Position numbers and translations under genes: made by a program. DNA of 64,000 nucleotides, from assembly GCA_963740455.1 (NCBI GenBank), contig CAVUEF010000006.1, positions 186,001-250,000 on the forward strand. Direction: 5' to 3'. This document shows, piece by piece, positions 34,516-43,231 of the stretch. The notes beneath the pieces are model-generated. The model ran no database searches. It was not told where the DNA came from and worked only from the letters and a program-made list of their open reading frames with translations. Source of the DNA: Paucibacter sp963740455. Lineage in GTDB: Bacteria > Pseudomonadota > Gammaproteobacteria > Burkholderiales > Burkholderiaceae_C. Each line of letters starts with the position of its first letter. Position 1 is the first letter of the stretch.

Positions 34516-35009
34516 AGTCTTGATTCGTATCCGACGCGAGGCGCCTGCCGATGTACCGAATGCGGCGCTGCAGAGCGGTTCAATAGCGATTCAATGCAGA
34601 GCGGAGATGTCGATCGAGACAGGCGCGTCAACGCTTGCTTTGTTCTGGCGTTATGACCCTGCTCCACGCAGGCGAATCGACTGCGAAATGCAACGCCTGA
34701 TTTGACGCTCCCGAGCAACGCACGTTCCAGGCGCCCAAATATCACAATGGCCATCTTCTGAATAGGGGTGTCGACTTTTTTTACACATGCAAATTAGGGA
34801 TGAGGACGCATTTCTCCAAGCCATTGTTTACAAACATCTAATTATTATTGGCCCAATACTTGCTTTGCTAATGGTATACCCTGATTTGCAAGGTTCACCA
34901 AGGGTTAAGTGAGTTGAGGTCGGACTTCCACAGATTTGCAAATGGCGTCCTGCTTGACCCAGTCGGTTGAATATGGCTCGCAAGGTGAGCCCTTGAAGGG
35001 ACAAAGATC
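34516..35009. other. Long intergenic region before the PEP-CTERM gene
   Basis: No gene is supported in these 494 bp. The first 200 bp are ordinary GC-rich sequence; from about 34700 the composition becomes clearly AT-rich. A sigma-54 promoter lies at 34848-34864, leaving a leader of about 130 nt before the start at 35010. No obvious terminator follows hutF. Confidence 0.6.
34848..34864 (+). promoter_or_regulatory. Sigma-54 promoter of the PEP-CTERM gene
   Basis: TTGGCCCAATACTTGCT has the invariant GG at 34850-34851 and GC at 34862-34863 with exactly 10 bp between, plus TTGCT at the -12 element. PEP-CTERM genes in floc-forming betaproteobacteria are known to use RpoN with the PrsK-PrsR two-component system, so this architecture fits the gene downstream. 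The enhancer-type activator site is not identified. Confidence 0.75.
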
Positions 35010-35483
35010 ATGAGTTTCGATACGATTTCCGGACGAACAAGTCCGTTGGCCAGAAAGATCGCCTCAGTCATGCTGGGTGCTGCGCTGATGGTGGGGGCCT
35101 CGTTCAGCGCGCATGCGGATCCCGTCTTGACCTTTTCATTCAATTTGGGGACGTACGGTTCCGGCACGCTGGTCACTGACGGCCCCTCTAATACGCTGAC
35201 CGGCGGTTCGTTTGGTGCATTCACGCTTGAGCCACTCGCCGCTCCTTTTCCACAGATCAATTTCAATCCACCGACTATCCCCGTCTTGGTTGGATCTGTG
35301 ACCTTCACGCAAGCTAGCAACGCATCACTACTTCTTAGTAACGACACGTGGACATTGACGGGTATTGAAAGTCAACCCGTCGTGGGCGTGCTTCAACTCA
35401 ATGTCGTTCCCGAACCTGCATCGCTGGCGCTGTTGGGCATCGGCCTGGTCGGAATCGGACTGAGCCGCCGCAAGCGCGCGTAA
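35010..35483 (+). CDS. PEP-CTERM sorting domain-containing protein
   Basis: This is a secreted protein of 157 residues. A signal peptide (KIASVMLGAALMVGASFSAHA) is followed by a Gly/Ser/Thr-rich beta-like middle. The C-terminal sorting tail has VPEP, a hydrophobic helix (LALLGIGLVGIGL) and RRKR at the end. Exosortase should recognise the PEP motif in the inner membrane and release the protein outward, typically with exopolysaccharide. No exosortase gene lies in this window. ATG 35010 has AAGGGA upstream. Expression is probably sigma-54 dependent. Confidence 0.9.
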   Translation: MSFDTISGRTSPLARKIASVMLGAALMVGASFSAHADPVLTFSFNLGTYGSGTLVTDGPSNTLTGGSFGAFTLEPLAAPFPQINFNPPTIPVLVGSVTFTQASNASLLLSNDTWTLTGIESQPVVGVLQLNVVPEPASLALLGIGLVGIGLSRRKRA

Positions 35484-35506
35484 ATTCAAGGCTACGACGC
35501 GTGACG

Positions 35507-35529
35507 GACCCCGCTGCGGCGGGGTCTTT
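35507..35529 (+). terminator. Rho-independent-type terminator after the PEP-CTERM gene
   Basis: Stem GACCCCGC (35507-35514) and GCGGGGTC (35519-35526) with a TGCG loop is followed by a short TTTG, 23 nt after the stop codon. The T-run is short, but placement and stem strength fit a terminator. Confidence 0.65.
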
Positions 35530-35532
35530 GCA

Positions 35533-35735
35533 TTCTGGTGCTCGACAGGTCTTGTTCGGGCCTGCTCGGCGTGCCCGAGGCCATGCTGCTGGACGGCTTG
35601 GTGTTCGCCGCGCAGGGCACCGCGATACGTGACGTGTTCGTGGCCGGCGCGCCCTTGGTCAGTCAGGGGCAGCACGCGCAGCAGCGCATTGCCGCAGCGT
35701 TTGGGCACGCCATGCGCTCGTTGTGGGGGCAGTAG
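35533..35735 (+). pseudogene. Duplicated hutF 3' end
   Basis: The first 148 bp (35533-35680) repeat hutF 34307-34454 exactly, in the same reading frame (LDRSCSGLLGVPEAMLLDG and onward). The last 18 codons, QQRIAAAFGHAMRSLWGQ and stop, are homologous to but differ from the hutF tail HEQRIGEAFEQAMQAIWGQA. There is no start or catalytic part. It may be the displaced original end of hutF after insertion of the PEP-CTERM segment, or a fragment of a second hutF. Confidence 0.85.
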
Positions 35736-35881
35736 CAGCACCCAGTGCGATCTCGGTTGATGGCCCCGCGGTCAAGGTGAAACGGCCCCTTATGCCAAAT
35801 ACTGGCGCTTTCCCGGGATCGCGGCGCGGGCCGGCGTGGCGTGCGCCGATAATGGGCCGTCCACCCACCGGAGTCCCGCCC

Positions 35882-36085
35882 ATGTCCAGCGTTTCGAGTG
35901 TCCAGTCGTCCACTGTCGCACCAACTCCGGCTCAGCGTCCCCCGCGTGCGCAGGTTGAAGACCAGCGAGAAGCCAGCAGGACTGCCGCTGCAAGGCCTCC
36001 GGTCCAGCAGACACCGCCCAAGCCGGCGGAGTCTGTGTCCAGGCCCACCTCGACGATGGGCAACAATGTGAACGTGCTGGCCTGA
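35882..36085 (+). CDS. Small hypothetical protein, Ser/Pro/Gln-rich
   Basis: This is a 67-residue open frame with GGAG 8 nt before ATG 35882. It reads MSSVSSVQSSTVAPTPAQRP, a Pro/Arg/Gln-rich middle, and ends STMGNNVNVLA. Composition suggests an intrinsically disordered protein. Short proteins of this style with a terminal GxxVNxxA are seen in Burkholderiales, but I do not know a function. A weak CGGCGG/CCGCCG hairpin follows the stop. Confidence 0.45.
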   Translation: MSSVSSVQSSTVAPTPAQRPPRAQVEDQREASRTAAARPPVQQTPPKPAESVSRPTSTMGNNVNVLA

Positions 36086-36297
36086 GGACTCGGCGGCATC
36101 CGCCGGCCTTGCGCGCGGGCGCTGCGAGGGCGTGCACGGCGCGCAACCGCAGGTAGCGTTCGTGCAGGGCGCAGGCGCGTCGCGTCGAATCCACGCAGCT
36201 GCATGCGCAGCCTCAAGCGCTTACCCATCGCCGCGACGATTTGGTTTCGTCACAATCTGCTTGCCCGAAGTGCGCAATGGGGCAAACATCGGCGACC

Positions 36298-37170
36298 ATG
36301 AACACGAAACCCTTGACTCCCGAAACACTGGCCGAGCTGCAAAGCTGGGTCGGCAGAAGCGAAGTGCTTTACGACAGCATCACCGCAGCGCCCGTGGCGG
36401 GGCTATCGGCAACGCTGGACCGCGACGACGCGCCGCCCGTGAGCGGCACGCCCTTGCCCGAGTTGTGGCACTGGTTGTACTTCCTGCCGCACCACCGGCG
36501 GTCCGATCTCGGCGATGACGGGCACGCCCGGCGCGGCGGATTCCTGCCGCCGGTGCCACTGCCGCGCCGCATGTGGGCAGGCAGCCGGCTCGAGTGGTTG
36601 CAGCCGCTGCGCGTGGGCGACGCGGTGCGCCGCACGTCAACCATCAAATCGGTCATGCACAAGTCGGGCCGCAGCGGCGACCTGGTGTTCGTGAAGGTCG
36701 GGCATGAGGTCCACAACCAGCATGGCCTGGCCATCATTGAGGAGCATGACATCGTCTACCGCGCTGCACCGCAGCCGGGGGCTGCTGCGCCTGCTGCGGT
36801 GCCTGCGCCGACCGACCCGAACTGGGTGCGCGAGATCACGCCCGACGATGTGCTGCTGTTCCGCTATTCGGCCCTGACCTTCAACGGCCACCGCATCCAT
36901 TACGACCGGCGCTATGTCACGCAAGTGGAGGGCTATCCCGGCCTGGTTGTGCACGGCCCGCTGCTGGCCACGCTGCTGCTCGATGGTCTGCGCCGCCAGA
37001 TGCCCGAGGCTCAAATCCGCAGCTTCGAGTTCCGGGCCATCGCCCCGACCTTCGATACCGCGCCGTTCCAGGTGTGCGGCAAGCCGCAGTCGGGCGGCAA
37101 GACGATAGCGCTGTGGGCGCAGTCGCCAAGCGGGGTGCTCGCCATGCAGGCCACGGCCACATTGGCCTGA
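36298..37170 (+). CDS. MaoC/HTD2-like acyl-CoA hydratase (mesaconyl/itaconyl-CoA hydratase family)
   Basis: This 290-residue protein has two hot-dog halves in the order seen in mesaconyl-C4-CoA and itaconyl-CoA hydratases. The FAS1-like N-terminal half contains GTPLPELWHWLYFLP and PRRMWAGSRLEWLQPLRVGD. The C-terminal MaoC half has the hydratase signature LFRYSALTFNGHRIHYDRRY (catalytic Asp/His type) and VVHGPLLATLLLDGLR. ATG 36298 is used. It starts a plus-strand set with an acyl-CoA dehydrogenase and a CoA transferase, suggesting CoA-activated breakdown of a branched dicarboxylic or similar acid; the exact substrate is not evident. Confidence 0.82.
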   Translation: MNTKPLTPETLAELQSWVGRSEVLYDSITAAPVAGLSATLDRDDAPPVSGTPLPELWHWLYFLPHHRRSDLGDDGHARRGGFLPPVPLPRRMWAGSRLEWLQPLRVGDAVRRTSTIKSVMHKSGRSGDLVFVKVGHEVHNQHGLAIIEEHDIVYRAAPQPGAAAPAAVPAPTDPNWVREITPDDVLLFRYSALTFNGHRIHYDRRYVTQVEGYPGLVVHGPLLATLLLDGLRRQMPEAQIRSFEFRAIAPTFDTAPFQVCGKPQSGGKTIALWAQSPSGVLAMQATATLA

Positions 37171-37200
37171 TCCGCCTGAACAAATAACAAGAAAGCATCG

Positions 37201-38370
37201 ATGAAAAACGAACTCCCTTTTCCTGACAAGTACCAGGAGCTCCGCGCAGGCCTGCGCGATCTGTGCCGCCCATTCGATTCGGCTTACTGGCAAGGCGTCG
37301 ATGAGGAGCGCGGCTATCCGGAGCGCTTTGTGAATGCGTTGACGCAGGCCGGCTGGCTCGCGGCGCTGATTCCGACCGAATACGGCGGCTCCGGCCTCGG
37401 CCTGGCTGAAGCCTCGGTCATCATGGAAGAGATCAATCTGTCAGGCGGCAATGCCGGCGCCTGCCATGGCCAGATGTACAACATGGGCACGCTGCTGCGC
37501 CATGGATCCAGCGCGCAGAAAGAGTTCTATCTGCCAAGAATCGCCTCGGGCGAGCTCAGGCTGCAATCGATGGCAGTCACCGAGCCGAGCACCGGCACCG
37601 ACACCACCCAACTCAAGACCACCGCGGTCAGAACAGGCGACCGCTATGTCGTGAATGGCCAGAAGGTCTGGATCTCGCGCATCCAGCATTCGGACCTGAT
37701 GATTCTGCTGGCGCGCACCACGCCGCTGGCCGAAGTCAAGAAGAAATCCGAAGGCATGTCGATCTTCATGGTTGACTTGAAGCAGGCCATCGGCAGCGGT
37801 ATGACGATCAAACCGATCCGCAATATGGTGAACCACGAGACCAACGAGGTGTTCTTCGACAATCTCGAGATTCCGGCCGAGAACCTGATCGGCGAAGAAG
37901 GCAAGGGCTTCAAATACATCCTCGACGGGCTGAACGCCGAGCGCACCTTGATCGCCGCCGAATGCATCGGCGACGCCTACTGGTTTGTCGATCGAGCACG
38001 CCGCTATGCCAGTGACCGCGTGGTGTTCGGCCGCGCTATCGGCCAGAACCAGGGCGTGCAATTCCCGATTGCCGACGCCTATATTGAAACCGAGGCCGCG
38101 AACCTGATGCGCTTCGAGGCCTGCCGATTGTTCGACGCCGGCCAGCCCTGCGGCGCGCAGGCGAACATGGCCAAGTACCTGGCCGCCAAGGCCTCGTGGG
38201 AAGCCGCCAATATGTGCCTGCAGACGCATGGCGGATTCGGCTTTGCCTGCGAATACGACGTCGAGCGCAAGTTCCGCGAGACGCGGCTGTACCAGGTCGC
38301 GCCGATCTCGACGAACCTGATTCTCTCCTACATCGCCGAGCATGTGCTGGGCCTGCCGCGCTCGTTCTGA
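37201..38370 (+). CDS. Acyl-CoA dehydrogenase
   Basis: This 389-residue flavoenzyme should oxidise an acyl-CoA to the 2,3-enoyl-CoA and pass electrons to ETF. The FAD-binding block QSMAVTEPSTGTDTTQLKT, the WISRIQHSD segment, GKGFKYILDGLNAERTLIAA, and the C-terminal QTHGGFGFACEYDVERKFRE are clear. It lies 30 nt after the hydratase and 2 nt before the CoA-transferase gene, so the three are one operon. Substrate is unknown. Confidence 0.92.
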   Translation: MKNELPFPDKYQELRAGLRDLCRPFDSAYWQGVDEERGYPERFVNALTQAGWLAALIPTEYGGSGLGLAEASVIMEEINLSGGNAGACHGQMYNMGTLLRHGSSAQKEFYLPRIASGELRLQSMAVTEPSTGTDTTQLKTTAVRTGDRYVVNGQKVWISRIQHSDLMILLARTTPLAEVKKKSEGMSIFMVDLKQAIGSGMTIKPIRNMVNHETNEVFFDNLEIPAENLIGEEGKGFKYILDGLNAERTLIAAECIGDAYWFVDRARRYASDRVVFGRAIGQNQGVQFPIADAYIETEAANLMRFEACRLFDAGQPCGAQANMAKYLAAKASWEAANMCLQTHGGFGFACEYDVERKFRETRLYQVAPISTNLILSYIAEHVLGLPRSF

Positions 38371-38372
38371 CC

Positions 38373-39554
38373 ATGACAAGACCACTGGACGGCATCACCG
38401 TCATCTCCTTGGAGCACGCGATCGCAGCACCGTTTTGCACGCGCCAACTGGCCGACTTGGGCGCACGCGTGATCAAGGTCGAACGCCCCGGTGTGGGCGA
38501 CTTCGCGCGCGCCTACGACAGCCGCGTGAAAGGCATGGCCTCGCACTTTGTCTGGGTCAATCGTTCCAAGGAAAGCATTGCGCTGGATCTGAAAGACGCG
38601 TCAGCACAAGCCGTGCTCAGGCAGCTGATCAAGAAGGCTGATGTGCTGGTGCAAAACCTGGCGCCGGGCGCAGCGGCGCGCATGGGGCTCTCGGCTGAAA
38701 GCTTGCGGACTGAGCATCCGCGATTGATCGTCTGCGACATCTCGGGCTACGGTGCCGACGGTCCGTATCGCGACAAGAAGGCCTATGACTTGCTGATCCA
38801 GAGCGAGGCCGGCTTTCTGTCGGTCACCGGCACGCCCGACGAGCCGTCCAAGGCCGGCATCTCGATTGCCGACATCGCCGCCGGCATGTATGCCTACACC
38901 GGCATTCTGGCGGCGCTCTTGCAGCGCCAGAAGACGGGGTTGGGATCGCACATCGACGTCTCGATGCTCGAAGCGCTGGCCGAGTGGATCAGCTATCCGC
39001 TCTATTACGCTTTCGATGGTGCAAGCCCGCCCGAGCGCAGCGGCGCGGCGCACGCCACCATCTACCCTTATGGCCCGTTCCAGGCCGGCGACGGCAACAC
39101 CGTGATGCTGGGACTGCAAAACGAGCGCGAGTGGCTGGCGTTTTGCCGCGACGTGCTGCAGCAGGCCGAGCTTGCAGTGAACCCCTTGTTCGACAGCAAT
39201 GCCAAGCGCCATGCGAACCGCAATGCGCTGCGCGCCATCATCCTCGACACCTTCGCCGCGCTGCAGGTCGAGCAGGTGATAGAGCGGCTGGAGCTCGCGC
39301 AGATCGCCAACGCGCGCATGAACACGATGGCCGAGGTCTGGGCGCATCCGCAACTGGCGGCGCGCCAGCGCTGGACCCAGGTCGACTCGCCGGTCGGGCC
39401 GCTGCCGGCGCTGTTGCCGCCGGGCGTCAGCGATGCCTTCGACTACCGCATGGACGCTATTCCCGATGTGGGCGAACATACTGACGCGATCTTGCGCGAG
39501 CTCGGCTTTGCCGACGCCGACATCGCCTCGTTTCGTTCGAAAGCTTCAACATGA
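38373..39554 (+). CDS. CaiB/BaiF-type (class III) CoA transferase
   Basis: This 393-residue family III CoA transferase should activate the pathway acid by moving CoA from a donor such as succinyl-CoA. It opens LDGITVISLEHAIAAPFCTR, with ADLGARVIKVERPGVGDFAR, NRSKESIALDLK, the catalytic Asp in KKAYDLLIQSEAGF, GLGSHIDVSMLEA and the C-terminal MNTMAEVWAHPQLAARQRW. ATG 38373 follows the dehydrogenase stop directly. Its own stop overlaps a further ATG. Confidence 0.9.
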   Translation: MTRPLDGITVISLEHAIAAPFCTRQLADLGARVIKVERPGVGDFARAYDSRVKGMASHFVWVNRSKESIALDLKDASAQAVLRQLIKKADVLVQNLAPGAAARMGLSAESLRTEHPRLIVCDISGYGADGPYRDKKAYDLLIQSEAGFLSVTGTPDEPSKAGISIADIAAGMYAYTGILAALLQRQKTGLGSHIDVSMLEALAEWISYPLYYAFDGASPPERSGAAHATIYPYGPFQAGDGNTVMLGLQNEREWLAFCRDVLQQAELAVNPLFDSNAKRHANRNALRAIILDTFAALQVEQVIERLELAQIANARMNTMAEVWAHPQLAARQRWTQVDSPVGPLPALLPPGVSDAFDYRMDAIPDVGEHTDAILRELGFADADIASFRSKAST

Positions 39555-39676
39555 CTTCGACCCGACACCTGGAATTCGACGCTGAAGTCGCCCGCGCCTA
39601 CCCGCTCCGCGGGGGGTGGCTCTGTACTGATGCGGGCACGGCACAAGCACGCGATGGTACGAATTCAGCGCTGTGA
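39551..39676 (+). pseudogene. Truncated start of a fourth gene in the CoA operon
   Basis: ATG 39551 overlaps the CoA-transferase stop (ATGA), exactly as expected for the next operon gene. The frame encodes MTSTRHLEFDAEVARAY, after which a GC-rich CGCGGGGGG stretch begins and the frame stops after 41 codons at 39676. The gene beyond is on the opposite strand. I cannot name the lost protein; operons of this type often continue with a lyase or thioesterase. Confidence 0.35.
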
Positions 39677-39703
39677 TCGAGTGCGTGGGCGCAAGCCCCT
39701 GCT

Positions 39704-40522
39704 TCAGTCGATGAGCTGACCGTCAGGCGTGAAGAATGGGTAAGGACCAGGATAGTCGCCAACGCTGGCCTGGTGGGTGACGAAGCCGCCGGGTGTCCAG
39801 TGGTGCAGCAGATAGCCCGGCGGCTCCATCCTGAAGCAGGCCGGTGCGTCATCGCGCAAGTCGAGCGCAACCTGGTGCGCGGTGCTCGGCGAGGTCATCG
39901 TGGGGCGGCCACCGACACGGGTCTGGATATTGCGGTGCAAGTGTCCGCACAGGATCAACTCGATCTGCGCATGCCGGGCCACGATGGCCTCGAATTCAGC
40001 GCGGCCGCCAAGGCCCAGCTTGTCCATGTGGCCGATGCCGGTACGGAATGGCGGGTGGTGCATCAGCACGACGGTGGGACGATCCGGCTGGCGCGTCAAT
40101 GCCTCGTCGAGCCAGGCCAGGCGCGCGGCGCACAGCTCGCCGCGGCCCTCCATCGGCACCAGCGTATCGAGCCCGATGATGCGCACCGGATAGCCTTCGT
40201 TGATCTCGTATTGCAGAAATCCCTGCGCGGGCAGGTAGCCATGATCGGCGAATGCCGCGCGAAATGCGCCGCGCTCGTCGTGGTTGCCCGGCACGACCAG
40301 CAGCGGCTGCTTCAGCGGCACCAGTAGTTCGCGCAAGTAGTCGTATTCGTCGGGATGGCCGAGGTCGACGAGGTCGCCGGTGATGACGACCAGGTCTGGC
40401 TGTGGCGCCAGGCGCACGAGGTCCGCGACGCACTGCTTGAGCAGCGCAGCGGTGTCCACCCGCTGGTAGGCCAGCGCTCCTGGCAGCTTGATGTGGGTGT
40501 CGGTCATCTGGGCAATCAGCAT
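39704..40522 (-). CDS. GpdQ-like cyclic-nucleotide/glycerophosphodiester phosphodiesterase
   Basis: This 272-residue binuclear metallophosphoesterase of class III phosphodiesterases is closest in style to GpdQ/CpdA. Metal motifs are all present in order: AQMTDTHI, TGDLVDLG, PGNHDERG, MHHPPF and CGHLHRN. GpdQ releases glycerol-3-phosphate from glycerophosphodiesters; CpdA hydrolyses cAMP. ATG 40522 has GGAG upstream. It is the last gene of the minus-strand ABC importer operon, 14 nt after the ATPase, which favours a role in processing the imported phosphorus compound. Confidence 0.85.
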   Translation of the reverse strand: MLIAQMTDTHIKLPGALAYQRVDTAALLKQCVADLVRLAPQPDLVVITGDLVDLGHPDEYDYLRELLVPLKQPLLVVPGNHDERGAFRAAFADHGYLPAQGFLQYEINEGYPVRIIGLDTLVPMEGRGELCAARLAWLDEALTRQPDRPTVVLMHHPPFRTGIGHMDKLGLGGRAEFEAIVARHAQIELILCGHLHRNIQTRVGGRPTMTSPSTAHQVALDLRDDAPACFRMEPPGYLLHHWTPGGFVTHQASVGDYPGPYPFFTPDGQLID

Positions 40523-40536
40523 GGCGAGGCTCCGAG

Positions 40537-41577
40537 TCAGGGCAGTACCAGCAGGCCGCGCACATCGACCTGCAATCCGACACGTTCGCCGACAGCGACC
40601 GGACGCCGCACCGGACCATCGACGACCACCGGCTGCGCGCAACCGACATCGACGAACAGTCGCGTGCGGTCGCCGTGAAAGAAGGCCGCTGCCACGGTGC
40701 CGCGCAGGTCGGCGGTCTCGGCGGCGTCGGCGATACGCACGTCCTCTGGCCTGAACAGAACTTCGTCGGCCGAGGCCGGTGCGGTGGGCCATGGAATGGT
40801 GCCGGCGCCGCAAATGAACACGCCGTTGCTGATCTGGCCGCGCAAGCGGTTCATCGTGCCGATGAAATCGGCGACGAAGCGCGACGCGGGCTGGTGGTAG
40901 ATCTGGCTGGGCGTGCCGATCTGGGCCACCCGGCCGTGCGACATCACGACGATGCGGTCGCCCAGCGCCATCGCTTCGTCCTGATCGTGGGTGACGTAGA
41001 TGGAGGTGATGCGCAGCTGCCGCAGCAGTGTGCTGATTTCAACGCGCAAGGCTTCGCGCAGCTTGGCATCGAGCGCCGTCAAAGGCTCGTCGAGCAGCAG
41101 TGCGCGCGGCCGCACCGCCAGCGCGCGAGCCAGGGCGACGCGCTGGCGCTGACCACCCGACAGCTGGTCGATGCTGCGGTCGGCGAGCGGCTCGATGCGC
41201 ATCATCAAGAGCATCTCGCGGATGCGCGCGTCGCGCTCGGCATCCGGAGTCCTGCGCAGCTTGAGTCCATAGCCGATGTTCTGCGCCACGCTCATGTTCG
41301 GAAACAAGGCGTAGGACTGGAACACCATGCCGACGTTGCGCTGCTGGATGCCTTGCTGCGTGACGTCAACGCCGTCGAACTGCACCGTGCCGCCCGCGTC
41401 AGGCTGCTCGAGCCCGGCGATCAGGCGCAAGGTGGTCGTCTTGCCGCAACCCGATGGACCCAGCAGCACCAGGGTCTCGCCGGCGGCGATCTGCAGATTC
41501 ATGGCTTCGAGCACGCGTGTGCCGTCGCCGAAGGTCTTGCTGCATTGCTGCAAGGTGATGGCAAGGGCTTGCGTCAT
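40537..41577 (-). CDS. ABC transporter ATP-binding protein (PotA/FbpC type)
   Basis: This 346-residue ATPase has Walker A GPSGCGKTT, the Q-loop FQSYALFPNM, signature LSGGQRQRVALARAL, Walker B LLLDEPLTALD and the switch His in THDQDEA. A C-terminal TOBE-type domain follows. It should energise import through the two adjacent permeases. It overlaps the permease stop by 4 nt (ATGA). This class serves iron, polyamine, glycerol-3-phosphate and 2-aminoethylphosphonate importers, so the substrate is not given by the ATPase itself. Confidence 0.93.
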   Translation of the reverse strand: MTQALAITLQQCSKTFGDGTRVLEAMNLQIAAGETLVLLGPSGCGKTTTLRLIAGLEQPDAGGTVQFDGVDVTQQGIQQRNVGMVFQSYALFPNMSVAQNIGYGLKLRRTPDAERDARIREMLLMMRIEPLADRSIDQLSGGQRQRVALARALAVRPRALLLDEPLTALDAKLREALRVEISTLLRQLRITSIYVTHDQDEAMALGDRIVVMSHGRVAQIGTPSQIYHQPASRFVADFIGTMNRLRGQISNGVFICGAGTIPWPTAPASADEVLFRPEDVRIADAAETADLRGTVAAAFFHGDRTRLFVDVGCAQPVVVDGPVRRPVAVGERVGLQVDVRGLLVLP

Positions 41578-42398
41578 GTCGAATCCTCGGGCCGAGCGGC
41601 ATCAATGGCAAAGCGGCTGGCGCGCGGCTCGGCGACGGCCTGCATGGCCACCAGCAGTGGCACGATCATCGCGAAGAAGATCAGCGTGTAGGCGCTGCCG
41701 ATCTCGAGCCGCAGCGACGCGTAGGCATCGGCCAGGCCGACCGGTAGCGTCTTGGTCAGCGGCGTGTGCAGCAACCAGGTCATGTTGAATTCGCCCACCG
41801 ACAAAGTGACCACCATCAGCGATCCGGCCAGGATACCGTTGCGGCAATTGGGCAGCACGATGTCGAAGAAGCGCTGGCGGAAATTTGCTCCCAGCGAGGC
41901 GGCACCTTCTTCGAGCGTGCGCAGGTCGATGGCAGCCAGCACCGCCAGCACCGAGCGCACCATGAACGGCAACGTGAACAGCACATGGCCTACCAGGATG
42001 AAGAGCCACGAGCTGCGGAAACTGCCCCATGCGCCGTAGGTGACGATCATGGCCAGCGCGGTGGCAAGACCTGGCACCGCGATAGGCATCACCATCAATT
42101 CTTCGATCAGGCGGCTGACCCGTCCGCTGCTGCGCGCCAGCGCGTACGCGGCAGGCACGCCCAGCAGCAGGCAGGAGGCGAGGCAGGCCAGGGCGATGCA
42201 GGCCGACAAAAGCAAAGTGTCGCTGTAGCCATTCCACACCTCGATCACCCAGCGCAGCGTGAGGCCGCTGCCAGGCCCCTCCAGATAGTCGACCGTCACC
42301 CCGGCCAGCATCGACAGCGCAACCGGCACGATGAGGAAGGCGCACACCAGCAGCGTAAAAACAAGCTGCAACACGAAGAGCATGCGGTGGCGGTTCAT
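41574..42398 (-). CDS. ABC transporter permease (second)
   Basis: This 274-residue inner-membrane permease has about six hydrophobic segments. An N-terminal helix (LFVLQLVFTLLVCAFLIVPV) comes first, and the binding-protein-dependent transport signature EEGAASLGANFRQRFFDIVLP (the EAA loop that contacts the ATPase) lies in the C-terminal half. ATG 42398 is 11 nt after the first permease. It should pair with that permease as a heterodimer. Confidence 0.9.
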   Translation of the reverse strand: MNRHRMLFVLQLVFTLLVCAFLIVPVALSMLAGVTVDYLEGPGSGLTLRWVIEVWNGYSDTLLLSACIALACLASCLLLGVPAAYALARSSGRVSRLIEELMVMPIAVPGLATALAMIVTYGAWGSFRSSWLFILVGHVLFTLPFMVRSVLAVLAAIDLRTLEEGAASLGANFRQRFFDIVLPNCRNGILAGSLMVVTLSVGEFNMTWLLHTPLTKTLPVGLADAYASLRLEIGSAYTLIFFAMIVPLLVAMQAVAEPRASRFAIDAARPEDST

Positions 42399-42409
42399 GT
42401 CGGACCCGC

Positions 42410-43228
42410 TCAGCCTGCGGCGGCGACGTTGGCGCCCGCGGCAGTGCGGGCCAGCGCGAGCACGGTCCAGGTGATTGCGCCCAGCGCAAAGCTGAGCGCT
42501 GCGGCCATCGTGATATTGGCCGACATGGTGAACTCCGTGTAGGCAACCATCGGCAGCACGTCGATGCGCGCCCCCAGCGTGAACGCGGTGCCGAAGGCGC
42601 CCACCGCCGTCGCAAAGCAGATCGCTCCGGCCGAAATGAAAGCCGGTTTCAGGCCCGGCAGTATCACGTCGATCACCACGCGCCAAGGCGAGGCGCCCAG
42701 CGATTGGGCGGCTTCCTCAAGGCGTGGATCGAGCTTCTCGGCGGCGGCCATGATGGTGAGCACGGTGCGCGGAATGGAAAAGTACACATAGCCCATGAAC
42801 AGTCCCGCCAGCGAGTAGGCAAACACCAGCTTGTCACCGGTCATGGCTTCGGTGATGTGCCCAATCAGACCCTGCCGGCCTGCCAGCATGATGACCATGA
42901 AGCCGATCACCACGCCCGGAAAGGCCAGCGGCAATGTCAGCATGCCCACGAGGGCCGAGCGTCCGACAAAACGGTGGCGCTGCAGGAACACGCCAGCGAC
43001 GCCGCTGATGGCCAGCGTCGCGGCGGTGGTGGCGGCGCCCAGTGCCAGGGTGGCCAGCAAGGCCTGCCGATATCCGGTGTCGGTGATGACGGCGGCGTAG
43101 GCCCACCAAGCCATGCTGCCGCTGGCGCCAATCATCAACAGACGTGCCATCGGCAGCACAAAGAAGGCAAGGAAGAAGACTGCCGCCGGCAGCAGCATCC
43201 ACAGGACCGAACGGCCGCCTTGTCGCAT
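42410..43228 (-). CDS. ABC transporter permease (first)
   Basis: This 272-residue inner-membrane permease begins with the helix VLWMLLPAAVFFLAFFVLP and contains further segments such as LVGMLTLPLAFPGVVIGFMV. The EAA loop is EEAAQSLGASPWRVVIDVILP. It lies 3 nt after the binding-protein gene and partners the second permease. The pattern resembles PhnU/PhnV and Fe(III)-type permeases. Confidence 0.9.
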   Translation of the reverse strand: MRQGGRSVLWMLLPAAVFFLAFFVLPMARLLMIGASGSMAWWAYAAVITDTGYRQALLATLALGAATTAATLAISGVAGVFLQRHRFVGRSALVGMLTLPLAFPGVVIGFMVIMLAGRQGLIGHITEAMTGDKLVFAYSLAGLFMGYVYFSIPRTVLTIMAAAEKLDPRLEEAAQSLGASPWRVVIDVILPGLKPAFISAGAICFATAVGAFGTAFTLGARIDVLPMVAYTEFTMSANITMAAALSFALGAITWTVLALARTAAGANVAAAG

Positions 43229-43231
43229 CGT

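Noticed and set aside
35790..36194. Minus-strand open frame over the small Ser/Pro-rich gene
   Set aside because: Arg/Ala-rich shadow with no ribosome site.
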